The notes: generated by a model not told the origin, from the sequence alone. A DNA stretch of 64,000 nt from Bacillota bacterium (GCA_015059495.1 SVAI01000001.1:629525-693524); one strand, 5' to 3'; counted from the first letter of the stretch, positions 1 through 9,523 are shown. Program-made: numbers and translations.

Positions 1-776
1 GTATCAGTATATTGAAGAGCTATTGCAACATCAATTCTATTTCTAACATTATTGAATTGTACTACTTTATGTAATGCTTTATGTCCTTCATTAACATATT
101 CAACAAAGGCAGTTAAACCAGTTTCATAATGATATTTAGCAGATAAATTATCTTCAACATCAATAACTTCAACTGTTAAGTTTGGATTTAAGAAAGCACT
201 TTCTTGCATTCTTTCACAAATAGTAGTAAATGAGAAATTACAATTCTTAAATATTTCTTTATCTGGCATAAATTGTACAATAGTACCAGTTTTATTAGTC
301 TTTCCTATTTCTTTTAATTTAGAATCGACTTTACCACCATCTTTAAATTTAATTTGTGATATCTTACCATCTCTATAGATTGTAACTACCATCCAAGAAG
401 AAAGAGCATTAACAACACTAGCACCTACACCATGAAGACCACCAGACACTTTATAGCCGCCTTCTTCAAACTTACCACCAGCATGTAATATTGTATAAAT
501 TACTTCTGGAGTAGATTTACCAGATGCATGCATACCTACTGGAACACCACGTCCATTATCTGCAATAGTAATTGAACCATCTTTTTCTAAGATAATTTTA
601 ATGTAGTTACCATATCCATTAATAACTTCATCAATACCATTATCAACAATTTCCCAAATTAAATGATGCATACCTCTCTTATCAGTAGATCCGATATACA
701 TACCTGGACGTTTTCTAACAGCATCTAAACCTTCTAAAATTTTAATACTATTTTCATTATATTCTTGCTTTGCCAT
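1..776 (-). CDS. parE: DNA topoisomerase IV subunit B (ParE), N-terminal part, cut by window edge
   Basis: This is the first 258 codons of a type II topoisomerase B subunit, read leftwards from an ATG at 774-776 and running off the window. The translation shows the GHKL ATPase signatures RKRPGMYIGST, EIVDNGIDE, DNGRGVPVGMH and SGGLHGVGASVVNALS. ParE supplies the ATPase of topoisomerase IV, which decatenates daughter chromosomes; GyrB is the close paralog. I prefer ParE because IGKTNKTGT and the surrounding phrases resemble Bacillus ParE as I remember it, but the distinguishing C-terminal half is outside the window. A GGTGAAG ribosome site lies 3 bases upstream of the start codon. Confidence 0.8.
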   Translation of the reverse strand, partial: MAKQEYNENSIKILEGLDAVRKRPGMYIGSTDKRGMHHLIWEIVDNGIDEVINGYGNYIKIILEKDGSITIADNGRGVPVGMHASGKSTPEVIYTILHAGGKFEEGGYKVSGGLHGVGASVVNALSSWMVVTIYRDGKISQIKFKDGGKVDSKLKEIGKTNKTGTIVQFMPDKEIFKNCNFSFTTICERMQESAFLNPNLTVEVIDVEDNLSAKYHYETGLTAFVEYVNEGHKALHKVVQFNNVRNRIDVAIALQYTD

Positions 777-803
777 ACTCTTCACCATGTTTAATGATAC
801 CAT

Positions 804-826
804 AAAAAAAGCCCTATTTCTAGGGC
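804..826 (-). terminator. Intrinsic terminator after the 852-2150 gene
   Basis: The stem GCCCT/AGGGC (811-826, loop ATTTCT) is followed on the minus strand by seven T. It separates the TasA-like gene from parE. Confidence 0.85.
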
Positions 827-851
827 ATTTAACACTTTTTTTACATAATTA

Positions 852-2150
852 TTAAGATAATTTTACAACATATGGATCATTAATTGTACCACTACCAGTA
901 ACTGTAGTATTACTATCTAAAGATATAACAGGTCTAATTTGATACTCATTAGATATCTTTTTATCATAAGATAAAGAACCATTCTTATTAACTATAATAG
1001 CATCAACTGCATTATAATTTTGAAGTATTTGACTACCACTCATTGTTACAAATGGGCCATTTAAATTCTCATTATATAAGAAGAATGATTGATTTATACT
1101 ATTTCTATAAGCACCAGCATAAACCACTTCATCAGCACTAATTAGTCCAACTTGAGCAGATAATTTATTACCAGCACAAACTAGTGAAGGACTATCATCA
1201 ACAAATAATCTATTATAAGTATTTAAATAAATAATATTATTTTCTTCTTTAAATACATTTAAATCTTCACAATAAGTACTATTACCAATATATTTAGTAT
1301 AATTACTAAAATTAGCACTTAACCATTTATCTAATACTTCTTTAACACTAGAATTCTCTAATTTTAATTTATCAGCATAATTATCTACTTCACTATTATC
1401 ATTATTGTAAGCATAATTACTTTCTAAAGCATCACTTAATATTAATCTAACAGATGAATCACCATTAATTCTAAGTATTTTAAACTTAACATCATTAAAT
1501 ACTACATTGTTATTATCAACTGCACCCCTAAAGAAGTATGCTTCACCATCATCATCTTGAGTTTTAATTAATCCTTCATTTTTTAATGCAGCTTCCATAC
1601 CTACATTAGTTAACGATTCTTTAACTTTATTATTTTTTAATATAACATCTTTAAATGTTTCATTTGTTTGTTTAGTTAATTCTTTATAAGCTAATATATC
1701 AGCATAAAAGTTTTTAGTATCTTCACCTTTATTTTCAATAGATACAGTATAACTTAAAGATTTACCTACTCCTAAATCAACACCTTTAATTATTTCAGTA
1801 TCTACATTAGTAATCTTTTTTTCGTATACTACTTTACCTTCACTATCAATAACTTTTAATATTAAATTTTCACTTGATTTAGATACATCCATTAAACTTA
1901 ATGTAGCATAAGTATCTACATTAGATACATTAGATATAGTAACTTTTTTAGAATAAACATCTCCACTTTTAAAATCAGCAATATCAAAGAATTTGCCGTC
2001 TAAATAATTAATAGATACATATTGATCACTTTCAACTAAAGAATAATTACTAGATGGTTTTTCATACATAGAATAAGAGACAGAGATACCGATAGTAAGT
2101 GTTAAGAGGATTAACAACGTTGCCATAACTACCTTGTATCTTTTTTTCAT
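852..2150 (-). CDS. Secreted protein with TasA-like N-terminal domain and a C-terminal FRG-type domain
   Basis: 432 residues. An N-terminal hydrophobic segment (about residues 5-28, ending SYSMYE) resembles the signal peptides of SipW-processed proteins. Residues 35-160 look like the TasA/camelysin-type beta-sandwich found near the N-terminus of three other proteins in this window. Residues 200-432 form a second domain with the phrases YFFRGAVDNN, FKILRINGDSSVRLI, ISADEVVYAG, IRPVISLDS and a GTINDPYVV tail. I recognise this pattern as common in hypothetical secreted proteins of gut Firmicutes, but I do not assign a family number. The likely location is the cell surface or extracellular matrix. 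The function is unknown. The gene stands alone, with its own terminator downstream. Confidence 0.6.
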   Translation of the reverse strand: MKKRYKVVMATLLILLTLTIGISVSYSMYEKPSSNYSLVESDQYVSINYLDGKFFDIADFKSGDVYSKKVTISNVSNVDTYATLSLMDVSKSSENLILKVIDSEGKVVYEKKITNVDTEIIKGVDLGVGKSLSYTVSIENKGEDTKNFYADILAYKELTKQTNETFKDVILKNNKVKESLTNVGMEAALKNEGLIKTQDDDGEAYFFRGAVDNNNVVFNDVKFKILRINGDSSVRLILSDALESNYAYNNDNSEVDNYADKLKLENSSVKEVLDKWLSANFSNYTKYIGNSTYCEDLNVFKEENNIIYLNTYNRLFVDDSPSLVCAGNKLSAQVGLISADEVVYAGAYRNSINQSFFLYNENLNGPFVTMSGSQILQNYNAVDAIIVNKNGSLSYDKKISNEYQIRPVISLDSNTTVTGSGTINDPYVVKLS

Positions 2151-2216
2151 ATTCTCTTCACCATCCCTCTACAATAAAAGTATATCACCTTTTAATAATT
2201 CTAATCAAGAAATAAT

Positions 2217-2243
2217 TAAAAAAAATAAGAATTTCTTCTTATT
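2217..2243 (-). terminator. Intrinsic terminator of the 2247-3764 gene
   Basis: The stem AATAAGAA/TTCTTATT (2224-2243) has a 4-base loop and a T-run on the minus strand, immediately after the TAA at 2247-2249. Confidence 0.8.
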
Positions 2244-2246
2244 TTT

Positions 2247-3764
2247 TTAACCATTATTATTATTATAATTTGAAAGAGATATAATATTTCCATATAAATC
2301 TAAACCAAATAAAGCACTAATCATAGGAATCGAAGTACATGCTTTTCCTTCAGTTAATGCACTATTACAATCAGCCAATGAATTATAGAAATCTTGTTGA
2401 TTAGTACTTACTTCATAATAGTAACCATCTATATAAACACAATAATCATGAGTAGCATTACATTGTTCACCTGTTTTAAACTTTTCATTTAAATTAATTG
2501 GATAATAAAGACTCATACCTTGACCTGCAATAACACGTCCATCAGGTATAAATTGAATTCCGGTAAATCCATTTTTACCAGCACAAATGTAACTTGTCAT
2601 ATTTACAGCTGGATTAAATGAATAATATTTACAATCAAAATTAGTACCTTCATCAATTTGAGCAATATATGATTTTAATTGAGAACTTTCTGGTCCATTA
2701 TATGTATTAACTGAATTAAAGCAATATTCATTACCATTTTCCATAACACATATTGATCTATCAACATCTTGATAAACAATTTTTTCAACATTACCATATG
2801 CAATTTCACAGTCATTTGAATAAGAATCAAGAACACCTGATCTTGCATTACTATTTTCCATTGCACTTTCAGCACAAGATTGTTTATCTTTAAATACATT
2901 AGATACTGTTTGTTCCTCATCTAAATATGCAGGAGCTAGATATGGATAATATTTTCCGTCTCCTTCATTATATTCACATTTTTTTAGTAAAACGTCATCG
3001 CCTAAATAATTATTTTCAATAGTTTGTTCACACTCTGTTAAAGTATTAAAATCTAAATCTGAATTCACTTTTAAATAAGTATAAAAATATGTATTACCAG
3101 TTGTATAGTATTGTTTAGAGAAAGTCTTTTTATATGCTACTTGACGTGTATTAACTAAATAATCCTCTATTGAAGTAGAATCTTTACTAGTATCTAAAGG
3201 ATCAGCTCCTTCAAAAGTATATAAAGTTCTTTCTTTATATAATACTGATAATCCTTCTTCTAAACTAATCTTAGCATTAAATAAAGTACCTTGATTATCA
3301 TTTTGATTATAATCAGTATTTAAAAATGTTATTCTTAATTCATAATTATGAGTAGCACCAACATCAATAGCAACATCAGATGCAATCATAGTAACATCTG
3401 TTGGACATTCAGTCTGTGCAATATTAATTCCATCTTCACTAATAAGTTCATAAACTAATTCATCAGTATTAACAAATTCATTTGCTACTTCAGTTAAATA
3501 AATATTATAAGCAGCCATGACATCTCCTGTATTCTTAACACTAAAGAACTTAGACATGCTTTCCCCTGGAATCATATTTTCTTTTGTTCCTATTGTATTT
3601 CCATCAATATAAGTAACATTCATATTACCAGTTGTAATAACCATATCTTGTGGTGTATCACCATCAACAGTTCCTCTAAAATACGCATATGATGCAACAG
3701 TAACTAAACTTAATACTAAAACTGATGCAATTGCAATCAACGGCATAAAATATCTATTTTTCAT
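2247..3764 (-). CDS. Secreted TasA-like protein with a cysteine-rich C-terminal region
   Basis: 505 residues. A hydrophobic N-terminus (about 8-28) ends ASYAYFRG, the SipW-type processing context. It is followed by a TasA/camelysin-like domain (about 35-170; phrases ITTGNMNVTYIDG and FSVKNTGDVMAAYNIYL). The remainder (about 210-490) is unusual: it contains about a dozen cysteines in short acidic/aromatic contexts (TECEQTIEN, KQSCAESAM, SICVMENGNEYCF, EQCNATHDYCVYIDGYYY). Disulfide bonding outside the cell is plausible. I do not recognise that region as a named family. It lies next to the 852-2150 gene with the same N-terminal architecture but a different C-terminal module. A surface or matrix role is inferred. 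Confidence 0.55.
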   Translation of the reverse strand: MKNRYFMPLIAIASVLVLSLVTVASYAYFRGTVDGDTPQDMVITTGNMNVTYIDGNTIGTKENMIPGESMSKFFSVKNTGDVMAAYNIYLTEVANEFVNTDELVYELISEDGINIAQTECPTDVTMIASDVAIDVGATHNYELRITFLNTDYNQNDNQGTLFNAKISLEEGLSVLYKERTLYTFEGADPLDTSKDSTSIEDYLVNTRQVAYKKTFSKQYYTTGNTYFYTYLKVNSDLDFNTLTECEQTIENNYLGDDVLLKKCEYNEGDGKYYPYLAPAYLDEEQTVSNVFKDKQSCAESAMENSNARSGVLDSYSNDCEIAYGNVEKIVYQDVDRSICVMENGNEYCFNSVNTYNGPESSQLKSYIAQIDEGTNFDCKYYSFNPAVNMTSYICAGKNGFTGIQFIPDGRVIAGQGMSLYYPINLNEKFKTGEQCNATHDYCVYIDGYYYEVSTNQQDFYNSLADCNSALTEGKACTSIPMISALFGLDLYGNIISLSNYNNNNG

Positions 3765-3847
3765 AAGTCACTCTACTCTCTATGATTATATTATCATTTT
3801 TAAAAAAATTAGTAAATCTTTAAAAGTACACCTTTACACAAGGAGTG

Positions 3848-4975
3848 TCATTTTAATTCATTTAATTTTGAATACTCTTCTTTAAATGCCTCAATAAACT
3901 TATTTATTTCATCATTAGTAGTAATAGATGAAATACTTATTCTTATTGTAGACATGGCTCTTTTAGTATCATTATATAAAGCCATAACACTAGTAGATAA
4001 ATTACCAGATGAACATGCAGTATTAGAACTAATATAAATATTATGCGCTTCCATAGCATGTACAAAAGTTTCACCCCTAATATTACCTAAAGATAAATTT
4101 AAGATATGAGGTATAGAATATTTAGTTCTATTAAATTTAATATCTGGATAAATACTTAATTCTTCAACTATCTTATCATTTAATCTTTTAACATACATTT
4201 CTTTCTTATCTAAATCTACTAAAGCTATTCTAAGAGCTTTAGCTAAAGAAACAATTAAAGGTAACGCAGGTGTTCCAGGTCTAATACTTTCATGATTAGA
4301 TGAGCCTTTAATTAAAGGTTCTATTTCTAACTTATCACTCTTATATAAAACACCAATACCCTTAGGTCCAAATAACTTATGACCACTAAAAGATGCTAAA
4401 TCAACGTCATGCAAATTAACACTAACCTTACCAATAGCTTGTGTTAAATCACTATGAAGTAATGTTAAAACATTTTCTTTTTTAATTATTTGTCTAATAG
4501 TTTTAAGTGGTTGTCTAACTCCTGTTTCAGAGTTAACACCACATATACTAACCATTATAGTTTCAGGTCTAATCTTTCTTCTTAAATCTTCAAAATCAAT
4601 TAAACCCTCTTCATTATTATTAACATAACTAACTTTAAAACCTAAAGATTCTAAATAATCACATATAGCATATATACTAGGATGTTCTAATTTAGATACT
4701 ATAATATGATTACCTCTAGATTTATACTTTTGCATAATACCTATTAAAGCTAAATTATTAGCCTCAGTAGCACCAGATGTATAAATAATTTCACTAGGTA
4801 ATACTTTAAATAGATCTGCTATTTGATTAGTAGCACTCTCAATTAAATCTCTAGATTTCTTACCTAAACTATGAATAGAATTAGGATTTCCTATAAACTC
4901 CCTAGTAGCTTTATTATATGAATCTAATACATCATAAGATACAGGAGTTGTAGCACTATAATCTAAATATATCAT
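3848..4975 (-). CDS. nifS: Cysteine desulfurase, NifS/IscS class
   Basis: 375-residue PLP enzyme of aminotransferase class V that releases sulfur from L-cysteine as an enzyme-bound persulfide. Visible signatures are YLDYSATTPV at the N-terminus, SGATEANNLA, a PLP-binding Lys in SFSGHKLFGPKG (about residue 200) and the active-site Cys loop SNTACSSG (about residue 321). The start overlaps the TGA of ezrA by 4 bases (ATGA) and follows GGAGGG. The ezrA-nifZ neighbourhood is known from Bacillus, where NifZ feeds ThiI for 4-thiouridine in tRNA. No thiI is present here, so a general role in Fe-S or thio-modification is equally possible. sufB lies 35 kb away. Confidence 0.88.
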   Translation of the reverse strand: MIYLDYSATTPVSYDVLDSYNKATREFIGNPNSIHSLGKKSRDLIESATNQIADLFKVLPSEIIYTSGATEANNLALIGIMQKYKSRGNHIIVSKLEHPSIYAICDYLESLGFKVSYVNNNEEGLIDFEDLRRKIRPETIMVSICGVNSETGVRQPLKTIRQIIKKENVLTLLHSDLTQAIGKVSVNLHDVDLASFSGHKLFGPKGIGVLYKSDKLEIEPLIKGSSNHESIRPGTPALPLIVSLAKALRIALVDLDKKEMYVKRLNDKIVEELSIYPDIKFNRTKYSIPHILNLSLGNIRGETFVHAMEAHNIYISSNTACSSGNLSTSVMALYNDTKRAMSTIRISISSITTNDEINKFIEAFKEEYSKLNELK

Positions 4976-6696
4976 TGTTTACCCTCCATTATTGTTTTTA
5001 ATGTATTATAAAATTCTGGTTCAATATTATTAATAGCATTAATAGAGTTCTCTAAACTCTTCTTATATTCACCTTTATTAAATAAATTTTCAGAATTAAT
5101 TAATGCTTTATCTATATCTTCATCAACTACTCTAAATCTATTACCATATACTACAGCCATTTCTGCCATATATGCACTCTTAACTAATTCTTTAGATGTA
5201 TTAAATAACTTTAATGCTAAATCTCTAGCAGTATCAACTCTAATATTTAAAGTCTTAATAGATATAGGTTTCTTATTTAATTCTCTAATCATTTCTTCTA
5301 AAGCATCATTTGCTTCACTTAATTCAACATTATACTTTTTAGGTATAGTTGGTAATTTATATGAAGTTAACTTAACATTAGCTTGTCTTAATACTTCTTT
5401 AATATCATCTACTTGTTCTCTAGCTCTTACTTCATCTTCTTTTAAACTTCCTAAAGTCTTTAATGCTTCATCTAATTTTTCTTTAATCTTAACTAACTTA
5501 GTATTTAATACTTCCATTTCTTTAGCTAACCTAGAAAAAGCAAATGTTCTAGATCTATATGCATTAACAATAGTATCATAATCTCTTTTAACTTCTTTAA
5601 CTTCTCTATTAATAACATCTAATATTTTTAAATCATCATCAACTAAATCATAAGAATACTTAAATTCATCAGTCTTTCTTCTTAAATCATTATTAATTCT
5701 TTCATAATTAACAGCTCTAGAAATAATACTAGGTGTTAATTCTTCAAATATTTTTTTAGATTCTTGTTCTTTATCAAATGAAGAATAAATACCTTCAAAA
5801 TAATTCATAATAGTTTCTAAATCTAAAGTAGAATCTTCAATATTTAATACATTTAATCTTTCTAATATATCACTTAACTTTTTATTAGTTTCTTCAATAT
5901 TATAAGATAAATTTAAATAATCTAAATTATATCCATCTTTTTCTAATTTAGATGATATACTCTCTATATCTTTAATCTTAGTAGGTATAATTTTATTAGC
6001 CATCATTAAAATACTTGGTGTTTCTTCAATAACTAATTTTAAATTACCTAAAATATCTTCTAGTACTTTTACTATTTTATTAACTTCACTATAATTATTA
6101 CTTTCCATAGCTACTTCAAAAGCACTAAATAACTTATCTATTCTATCTATTTGTAAATCAATATTTTCAGCAATCTTATCATAATCTTCTTTGTTGTTAT
6201 TATAAGTAGACATAATATCTCTATACTTAGCTTTTAATCTAGTAATAGAATTTCTATTTCTTTCATTAGAAGAAGTAATTTCTTTAATTTCACTTAATAA
6301 ATAATTACTCTTAGTTTTAACAAAGAATATTTGATATTCAACCTTAGCTAACTTTTCTTTTAATTCTTTCTTATTTTTAGATTTATAAAGATCTTCTATT
6401 TCTAATAATTGATCACTAATCTTAGGTATTTCTACTTCTTTAATCTCTTTAAATCTATCTTGCCAATCTTCATACTTCTTTTGTAATTGATCATTATTAA
6501 TTAAACCTTCTACTTTATTTAATTCACTTAATATATTCGCAGATATAATTAAATTCTTTTCTCTTTCTAATTCATCTATCTTATTTAAATAATAATTTTT
6601 AGATTTTTTTCTAATAATATGAAGTACAATAAGAATTATTATCAAAGCAACTACATAGTATGTTACTCCAATTAAAATATACGTAGTGTTACTCAT
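4972..6696 (-). CDS. ezrA: Septation ring formation regulator EzrA
   Basis: About 574 residues: one N-terminal membrane helix (residues 6-27), a basic patch (RKKSKNYY), then almost entirely coiled-coil, which matches EzrA (about 560-575 residues in Bacilli). EzrA is an N-in membrane protein that inhibits ectopic FtsZ rings and helps place PBP1 at the septum. Family phrases seen are KYEDWQDRFKEI near residue 75 and, near the C-terminus, YGNRFRVVDEDIDKAL and LFNKGEYKKSLENSINA. ATG 6694-6696 is preferred over ATG 6700-6702 because AGGAG is nine bases from the former and only three from the latter. It is translationally coupled to the downstream cysteine desulfurase. Confidence 0.88.
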   Translation of the reverse strand: MSNTTYILIGVTYYVVALIIILIVLHIIRKKSKNYYLNKIDELEREKNLIISANILSELNKVEGLINNDQLQKKYEDWQDRFKEIKEVEIPKISDQLLEIEDLYKSKNKKELKEKLAKVEYQIFFVKTKSNYLLSEIKEITSSNERNRNSITRLKAKYRDIMSTYNNNKEDYDKIAENIDLQIDRIDKLFSAFEVAMESNNYSEVNKIVKVLEDILGNLKLVIEETPSILMMANKIIPTKIKDIESISSKLEKDGYNLDYLNLSYNIEETNKKLSDILERLNVLNIEDSTLDLETIMNYFEGIYSSFDKEQESKKIFEELTPSIISRAVNYERINNDLRRKTDEFKYSYDLVDDDLKILDVINREVKEVKRDYDTIVNAYRSRTFAFSRLAKEMEVLNTKLVKIKEKLDEALKTLGSLKEDEVRAREQVDDIKEVLRQANVKLTSYKLPTIPKKYNVELSEANDALEEMIRELNKKPISIKTLNIRVDTARDLALKLFNTSKELVKSAYMAEMAVVYGNRFRVVDEDIDKALINSENLFNKGEYKKSLENSINAINNIEPEFYNTLKTIMEGKQ

Positions 6697-6784
6697 ATTC
6701 ATACACTCCTAGTCTATATAAATATTTTAACACAAGATTGATTTAATTAACATAGTAAATTTTTAAAATTTATCCACATAAAAG

Positions 6785-6813
6785 TTGATTTTTTCGAAGT
6801 TTTTATATATAAT
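6785..6813 (+). promoter_or_regulatory. Sigma-A-type promoter for the tRNA pair
   Basis: TTGATT (6785-6790), a 17-base spacer and TATAAT (6808-6813), 30 bases upstream of tRNA-Arg. Confidence 0.8.
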
Positions 6814-6843
6814 TAACATGTACTTAAAAAAAGGTGCTTAAAT

Positions 6844-6920
6844 GCTCCCATAGCGCAATTGGATAGAGCGTTAGACTACGGATCTAAAGGTTAGGGGTTC
6901 GACTCCCTTTGGGAGCACCA
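6844..6920 (+). tRNA. tRNA-Arg (anticodon ACG)
   Basis: 77 nt including encoded CCA. The acceptor stem is GCTCCCA/TGGGAGC, the anticodon stem is TTAGA/TCTAA with loop CTACGGA, and the anticodon is ACG at 6878-6880. The T-loop is GGTTCGACTCC. ACG is read as inosine-CG after TadA deamination and decodes CGU/CGC/CGA. A strong promoter lies upstream. Confidence 0.97.
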
Positions 6921-6993
6921 TTTTTTTATTAAGAAATAATTGACTAAATACCATGTTTATGGTATATTTATATTGTTCTTTTAAGAACTCAAC

Positions 6994-7070
6994 CGGGAAG
7001 TAGCACAGCTTGGTAGTGCACTAGTTTTGGGAACTAGGGGTCGCAGGTTCAAATCCTGTCTTCCCGACCA
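6994..7070 (+). tRNA. tRNA-Pro (anticodon TGG)
   Basis: 77 nt including CCA. The acceptor stem is CGGGAAG/CTTCCCG, the anticodon stem is CTAGT/ACTAG with loop TTTGGGA, and the anticodon is TGG at 7028-7030. It lies 73 bases after tRNA-Arg with no terminator between them, so the two are probably cotranscribed. Confidence 0.97.
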
Positions 7071-7082
7071 TTTTTAATAAAT

Positions 7083-7106
7083 AACATCCAATCGGGTGTT
7101 TTTTTT
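7083..7106 (+). terminator. Terminator of the tRNA-Arg/tRNA-Pro unit
   Basis: The stem AACATCC/GGGTGTT (7083-7100, one G-T pair) is followed by six or more T. Confidence 0.85.
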
Positions 7107-7190
7107 ATGCCCTGCAACACCCTAGTTCATTATTTAAATATTTTTCTAACTATTTTAGAAAATCATAAAAACTACTAATACTTTTTTATT

Positions 7191-7215
7191 AAAAAAAATA
7201 GTGATTTCTCACTAT
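7191..7215 (-). terminator. Terminator of the DHH phosphoesterase gene, overlapping its stop codon
   Basis: The stem ATAGTGA/TCACTAT (7198-7215, loop TTTC) has an eight-base T-run on the minus strand. The TAG stop (7212-7214) is inside the stem. Confidence 0.85.
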
Positions 7216-8225
7216 TTTTCTTTGTTATCACATGACTTAACAATAGAATAAGATGGTCTAAGTACTCTAGTTAATGCTTGCTTAGCTTCTTCTATATTAG
7301 AATTTTGTATTTTAGTAGCGCCAGATGTTGGTCCACCTCCACCACCAAGTTCTCCCATTATAGAACCTATGTTAATAGTGTTTTTAGATCTACCAGAAAT
7401 AGATATTTCTCCACTTTCTAATCTACCAATAACAAAAGAAGCATCAACGTCAGTTTTTAAAGCTCTATCAGCAGCTTTAGCTATTTCAGATTGAACATAT
7501 TCTTCATCCTCACTAGCAGTAACTATAGCAATCTTCCATTTTAAACTATCTATCTTTTCTAATAACCTATTTACCTTTTGTAAACTTTCTAAAGATTCAG
7601 CAAATAAATCACTAACTACATCAGGTTCCGCTCCGCATTCTGTTAATTTTTGTAATGTTTTTAAAGTTTCTTTACCAATATTTCTAGAAATTGAAGACGT
7701 ATCTAAATAAATACCAGCATATAAATAATTAGCTATTTGAGGCGGTATTTTAACCTTAGATGCACATAAAAGTTGTGTTACTATTTCTGATGCTGATGAA
7801 TAAGATGTATCAATGTATTTATAATTAGATACAACAGTATTCTTATCAGGATCATGATGATCAATAATAATTATATTATCAGGATTTGTTAAATAATCCT
7901 TAACACTAACCAAATAATTTTTATTAACATCAGTTAAAATAAATCCATCATCATTTGATGCTATACTACTGTATTTATTTAAATTAATGATACCGAAATC
8001 CTTTTTAGCAGTTTCAATTATTTTTACAACACTTGAATCTATACTTGTAGATAGATCATTCATAACAATATTACTATCTTTTTTATACTTTCTAGCAAGT
8101 AAAGATAAACCTATAGCAGATGCAATAGCATCACAATCTACACCATTATGAGGCACTATAATTGTTTTATCAGTTTTATTAATATTATATTCTACTTTGT
8201 CTTTTAAATCTTTAATATCAATCAT
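7212..8225 (-). CDS. DHH/DHHA1-domain phosphoesterase (GdpP or NrnA class)
   Basis: 337 residues. Metal-binding motifs of the DHH domain are visible: HNGVDCDA near residue 26 and IIIIDHHD near residue 120. A DHHA1 domain follows (about 220-320; ISGRSKNTINIGSIMGELG). Related enzymes hydrolyse c-di-AMP (GdpP, DhhP) or nanoRNA/pAp (NrnA). The similarity around ISGRS...IMGELGGGG is GdpP-like, but the membrane, PAS and GGDEF domains of GdpP are absent. Oddity: the usual GGGH of DHHA1 reads GGGGGPTSGA, so the His is missing. The substrate is therefore uncertain. It has a strong AAAGGAG ribosome site and its own terminator. Confidence 0.75.
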   Translation of the reverse strand: MIDIKDLKDKVEYNINKTDKTIIVPHNGVDCDAIASAIGLSLLARKYKKDSNIVMNDLSTSIDSSVVKIIETAKKDFGIINLNKYSSIASNDDGFILTDVNKNYLVSVKDYLTNPDNIIIIDHHDPDKNTVVSNYKYIDTSYSSASEIVTQLLCASKVKIPPQIANYLYAGIYLDTSSISRNIGKETLKTLQKLTECGAEPDVVSDLFAESLESLQKVNRLLEKIDSLKWKIAIVTASEDEEYVQSEIAKAADRALKTDVDASFVIGRLESGEISISGRSKNTINIGSIMGELGGGGGPTSGATKIQNSNIEEAKQALTRVLRPSYSIVKSCDNKEK

Positions 8226-8314
8226 ATAATATCTCCTTTGAGCGGTATTATACTCTCAATTTTTCAAAAAAGCAAATCAGTGTTCGTTTATTCCGTTATT
8301 ACGGGCTTTTTCAT

Positions 8315-9448
8315 TTATATACCAGTTAATAATACTCTCAAATTTTTAAATAATAATTTCATAAAACTTATTTTATTTATATCTTTTCCTATTATTAAAT
8401 CTTCTTCTCTAATTATGTTATTATCACTATCAATTATTTCTACACTACCTACTTTAGTTCCTTTACTAATTGGTGCTTTAACAACATCTTTCTTTATTTT
8501 AAAAGTATATTTCTTATTATCACTATTTATTTCTTCTACTTCATTAATATCTTCCTTAATACTTAATTTAGCATATTCTCTATTTCCTTTTTCTACATAT
8601 ATATTACCTAAATCACTTGTCTTATTTAATATGTTATTTAACTTATAACTATTAAAAGCATAATTTAATAACTCTGAAGTTATCTTACTCCTTTCATCAG
8701 ATGTATCAACACCCATTAAAACACTAATAAATCTAATATTATTTTTCATAGCAGTAGCAGTTAAACAATATTTAGCATTATTTGTATAACCAGTTTTAAG
8801 TCCATCTACTCCTTTATAAAATCTAACTAATCTATTTGTATTAACCAACCAAGTTCTAGATCCATCTTCTTTATTAAAATAATCTTCATAAGTTGATGTA
8901 AATTTTAATATATCACTATGTTTAATTAATTCTCTAGCCATTATAGCCATATCATATGCAGATGAATAATGACCATCACTATCTAAACCATGAACATTAT
9001 TAAAATGAGTATCTTTTAAACCTAACTCTTCTACTTTATCATTCATCATTTTAACAAAATTATCTAAACTACCACCAACATACTCCGCTAAAGCAACAGC
9101 AGCATCATTAGCACTAGCAATAGATATTCCTTTTAATAATTCACTTACCTTTATATTAGAGTTTTCTTCCAAAAACATTTGAGATCCACCCATAGAGGAA
9201 GCATTATTACTAATATTAACTAAACTATCCATTGATATTTTACCTTCATCTATTTTTTCCATAACTAAAAGCATAGTCATAATCTTAGTCATTGATGCTG
9301 GAGCAAGTCTCTCATGAGAATTTAATTCATACAAAACTTTACCAGTTGAATATTCCATTAATAAACCACTCTTCGCACTACCTAAATCTAGAGCACTAAC
9401 CTTAAAACACACAAAGAATAAAACAATAAAGAATAATAACTTTTTCAT
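8315..9448 (-). CDS. dacF: D-alanyl-D-alanine carboxypeptidase, DacF/PBP5 type
   Basis: 377 residues. A signal peptide (about 1-19) precedes a serine penicillin-binding fold with all three motifs: SMTK (Ser about residue 52), SAN (about 110) and KTGYT (about 211). The enzyme trims the terminal D-Ala of peptidoglycan pentapeptides outside the membrane. Residues 280-360 match the beta-rich C-terminal domain of the PBP5 family. The C-terminus (KISFMKLLFKNLRVLLTG) is hydrophobic and basic and probably acts as an amphipathic membrane anchor. The ATG at 9446-9448 is chosen because AGGTGA sits just upstream; an in-frame GTG nine bases earlier overlaps that site. Confidence 0.93.
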   Translation of the reverse strand: MKKLLFFIVLFFVCFKVSALDLGSAKSGLLMEYSTGKVLYELNSHERLAPASMTKIMTMLLVMEKIDEGKISMDSLVNISNNASSMGGSQMFLEENSNIKVSELLKGISIASANDAAVALAEYVGGSLDNFVKMMNDKVEELGLKDTHFNNVHGLDSDGHYSSAYDMAIMARELIKHSDILKFTSTYEDYFNKEDGSRTWLVNTNRLVRFYKGVDGLKTGYTNNAKYCLTATAMKNNIRFISVLMGVDTSDERSKITSELLNYAFNSYKLNNILNKTSDLGNIYVEKGNREYAKLSIKEDINEVEEINSDNKKYTFKIKKDVVKAPISKGTKVGSVEIIDSDNNIIREEDLIIGKDINKISFMKLLFKNLRVLLTGI

Positions 9449-9523
9449 ATCTTTCACCTAATAAAAAATATTCAATTATTAATTATTTATGATATTATAT
9501 ATTATAAGAATGGAGAATTTACC

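Noticed and set aside
1..776. GyrB as the identity of the partial topoisomerase gene
   Set aside because: N-terminal phrases fit ParE slightly better; the decision is not final because the C-terminal part is outside the window.
6770..6778. Perfect DnaA-box sequence TTATCCACA between ezrA and the tRNAs
   Set aside because: Only one was noticed; at this composition about one match per window is expected by chance, and no cluster or unwinding region accompanies it.
8238..8648. Open frame on the plus strand opposite dacF
   Set aside because: It is antisense to a clear gene, has no ribosome site and has a composition typical of shadow frames.
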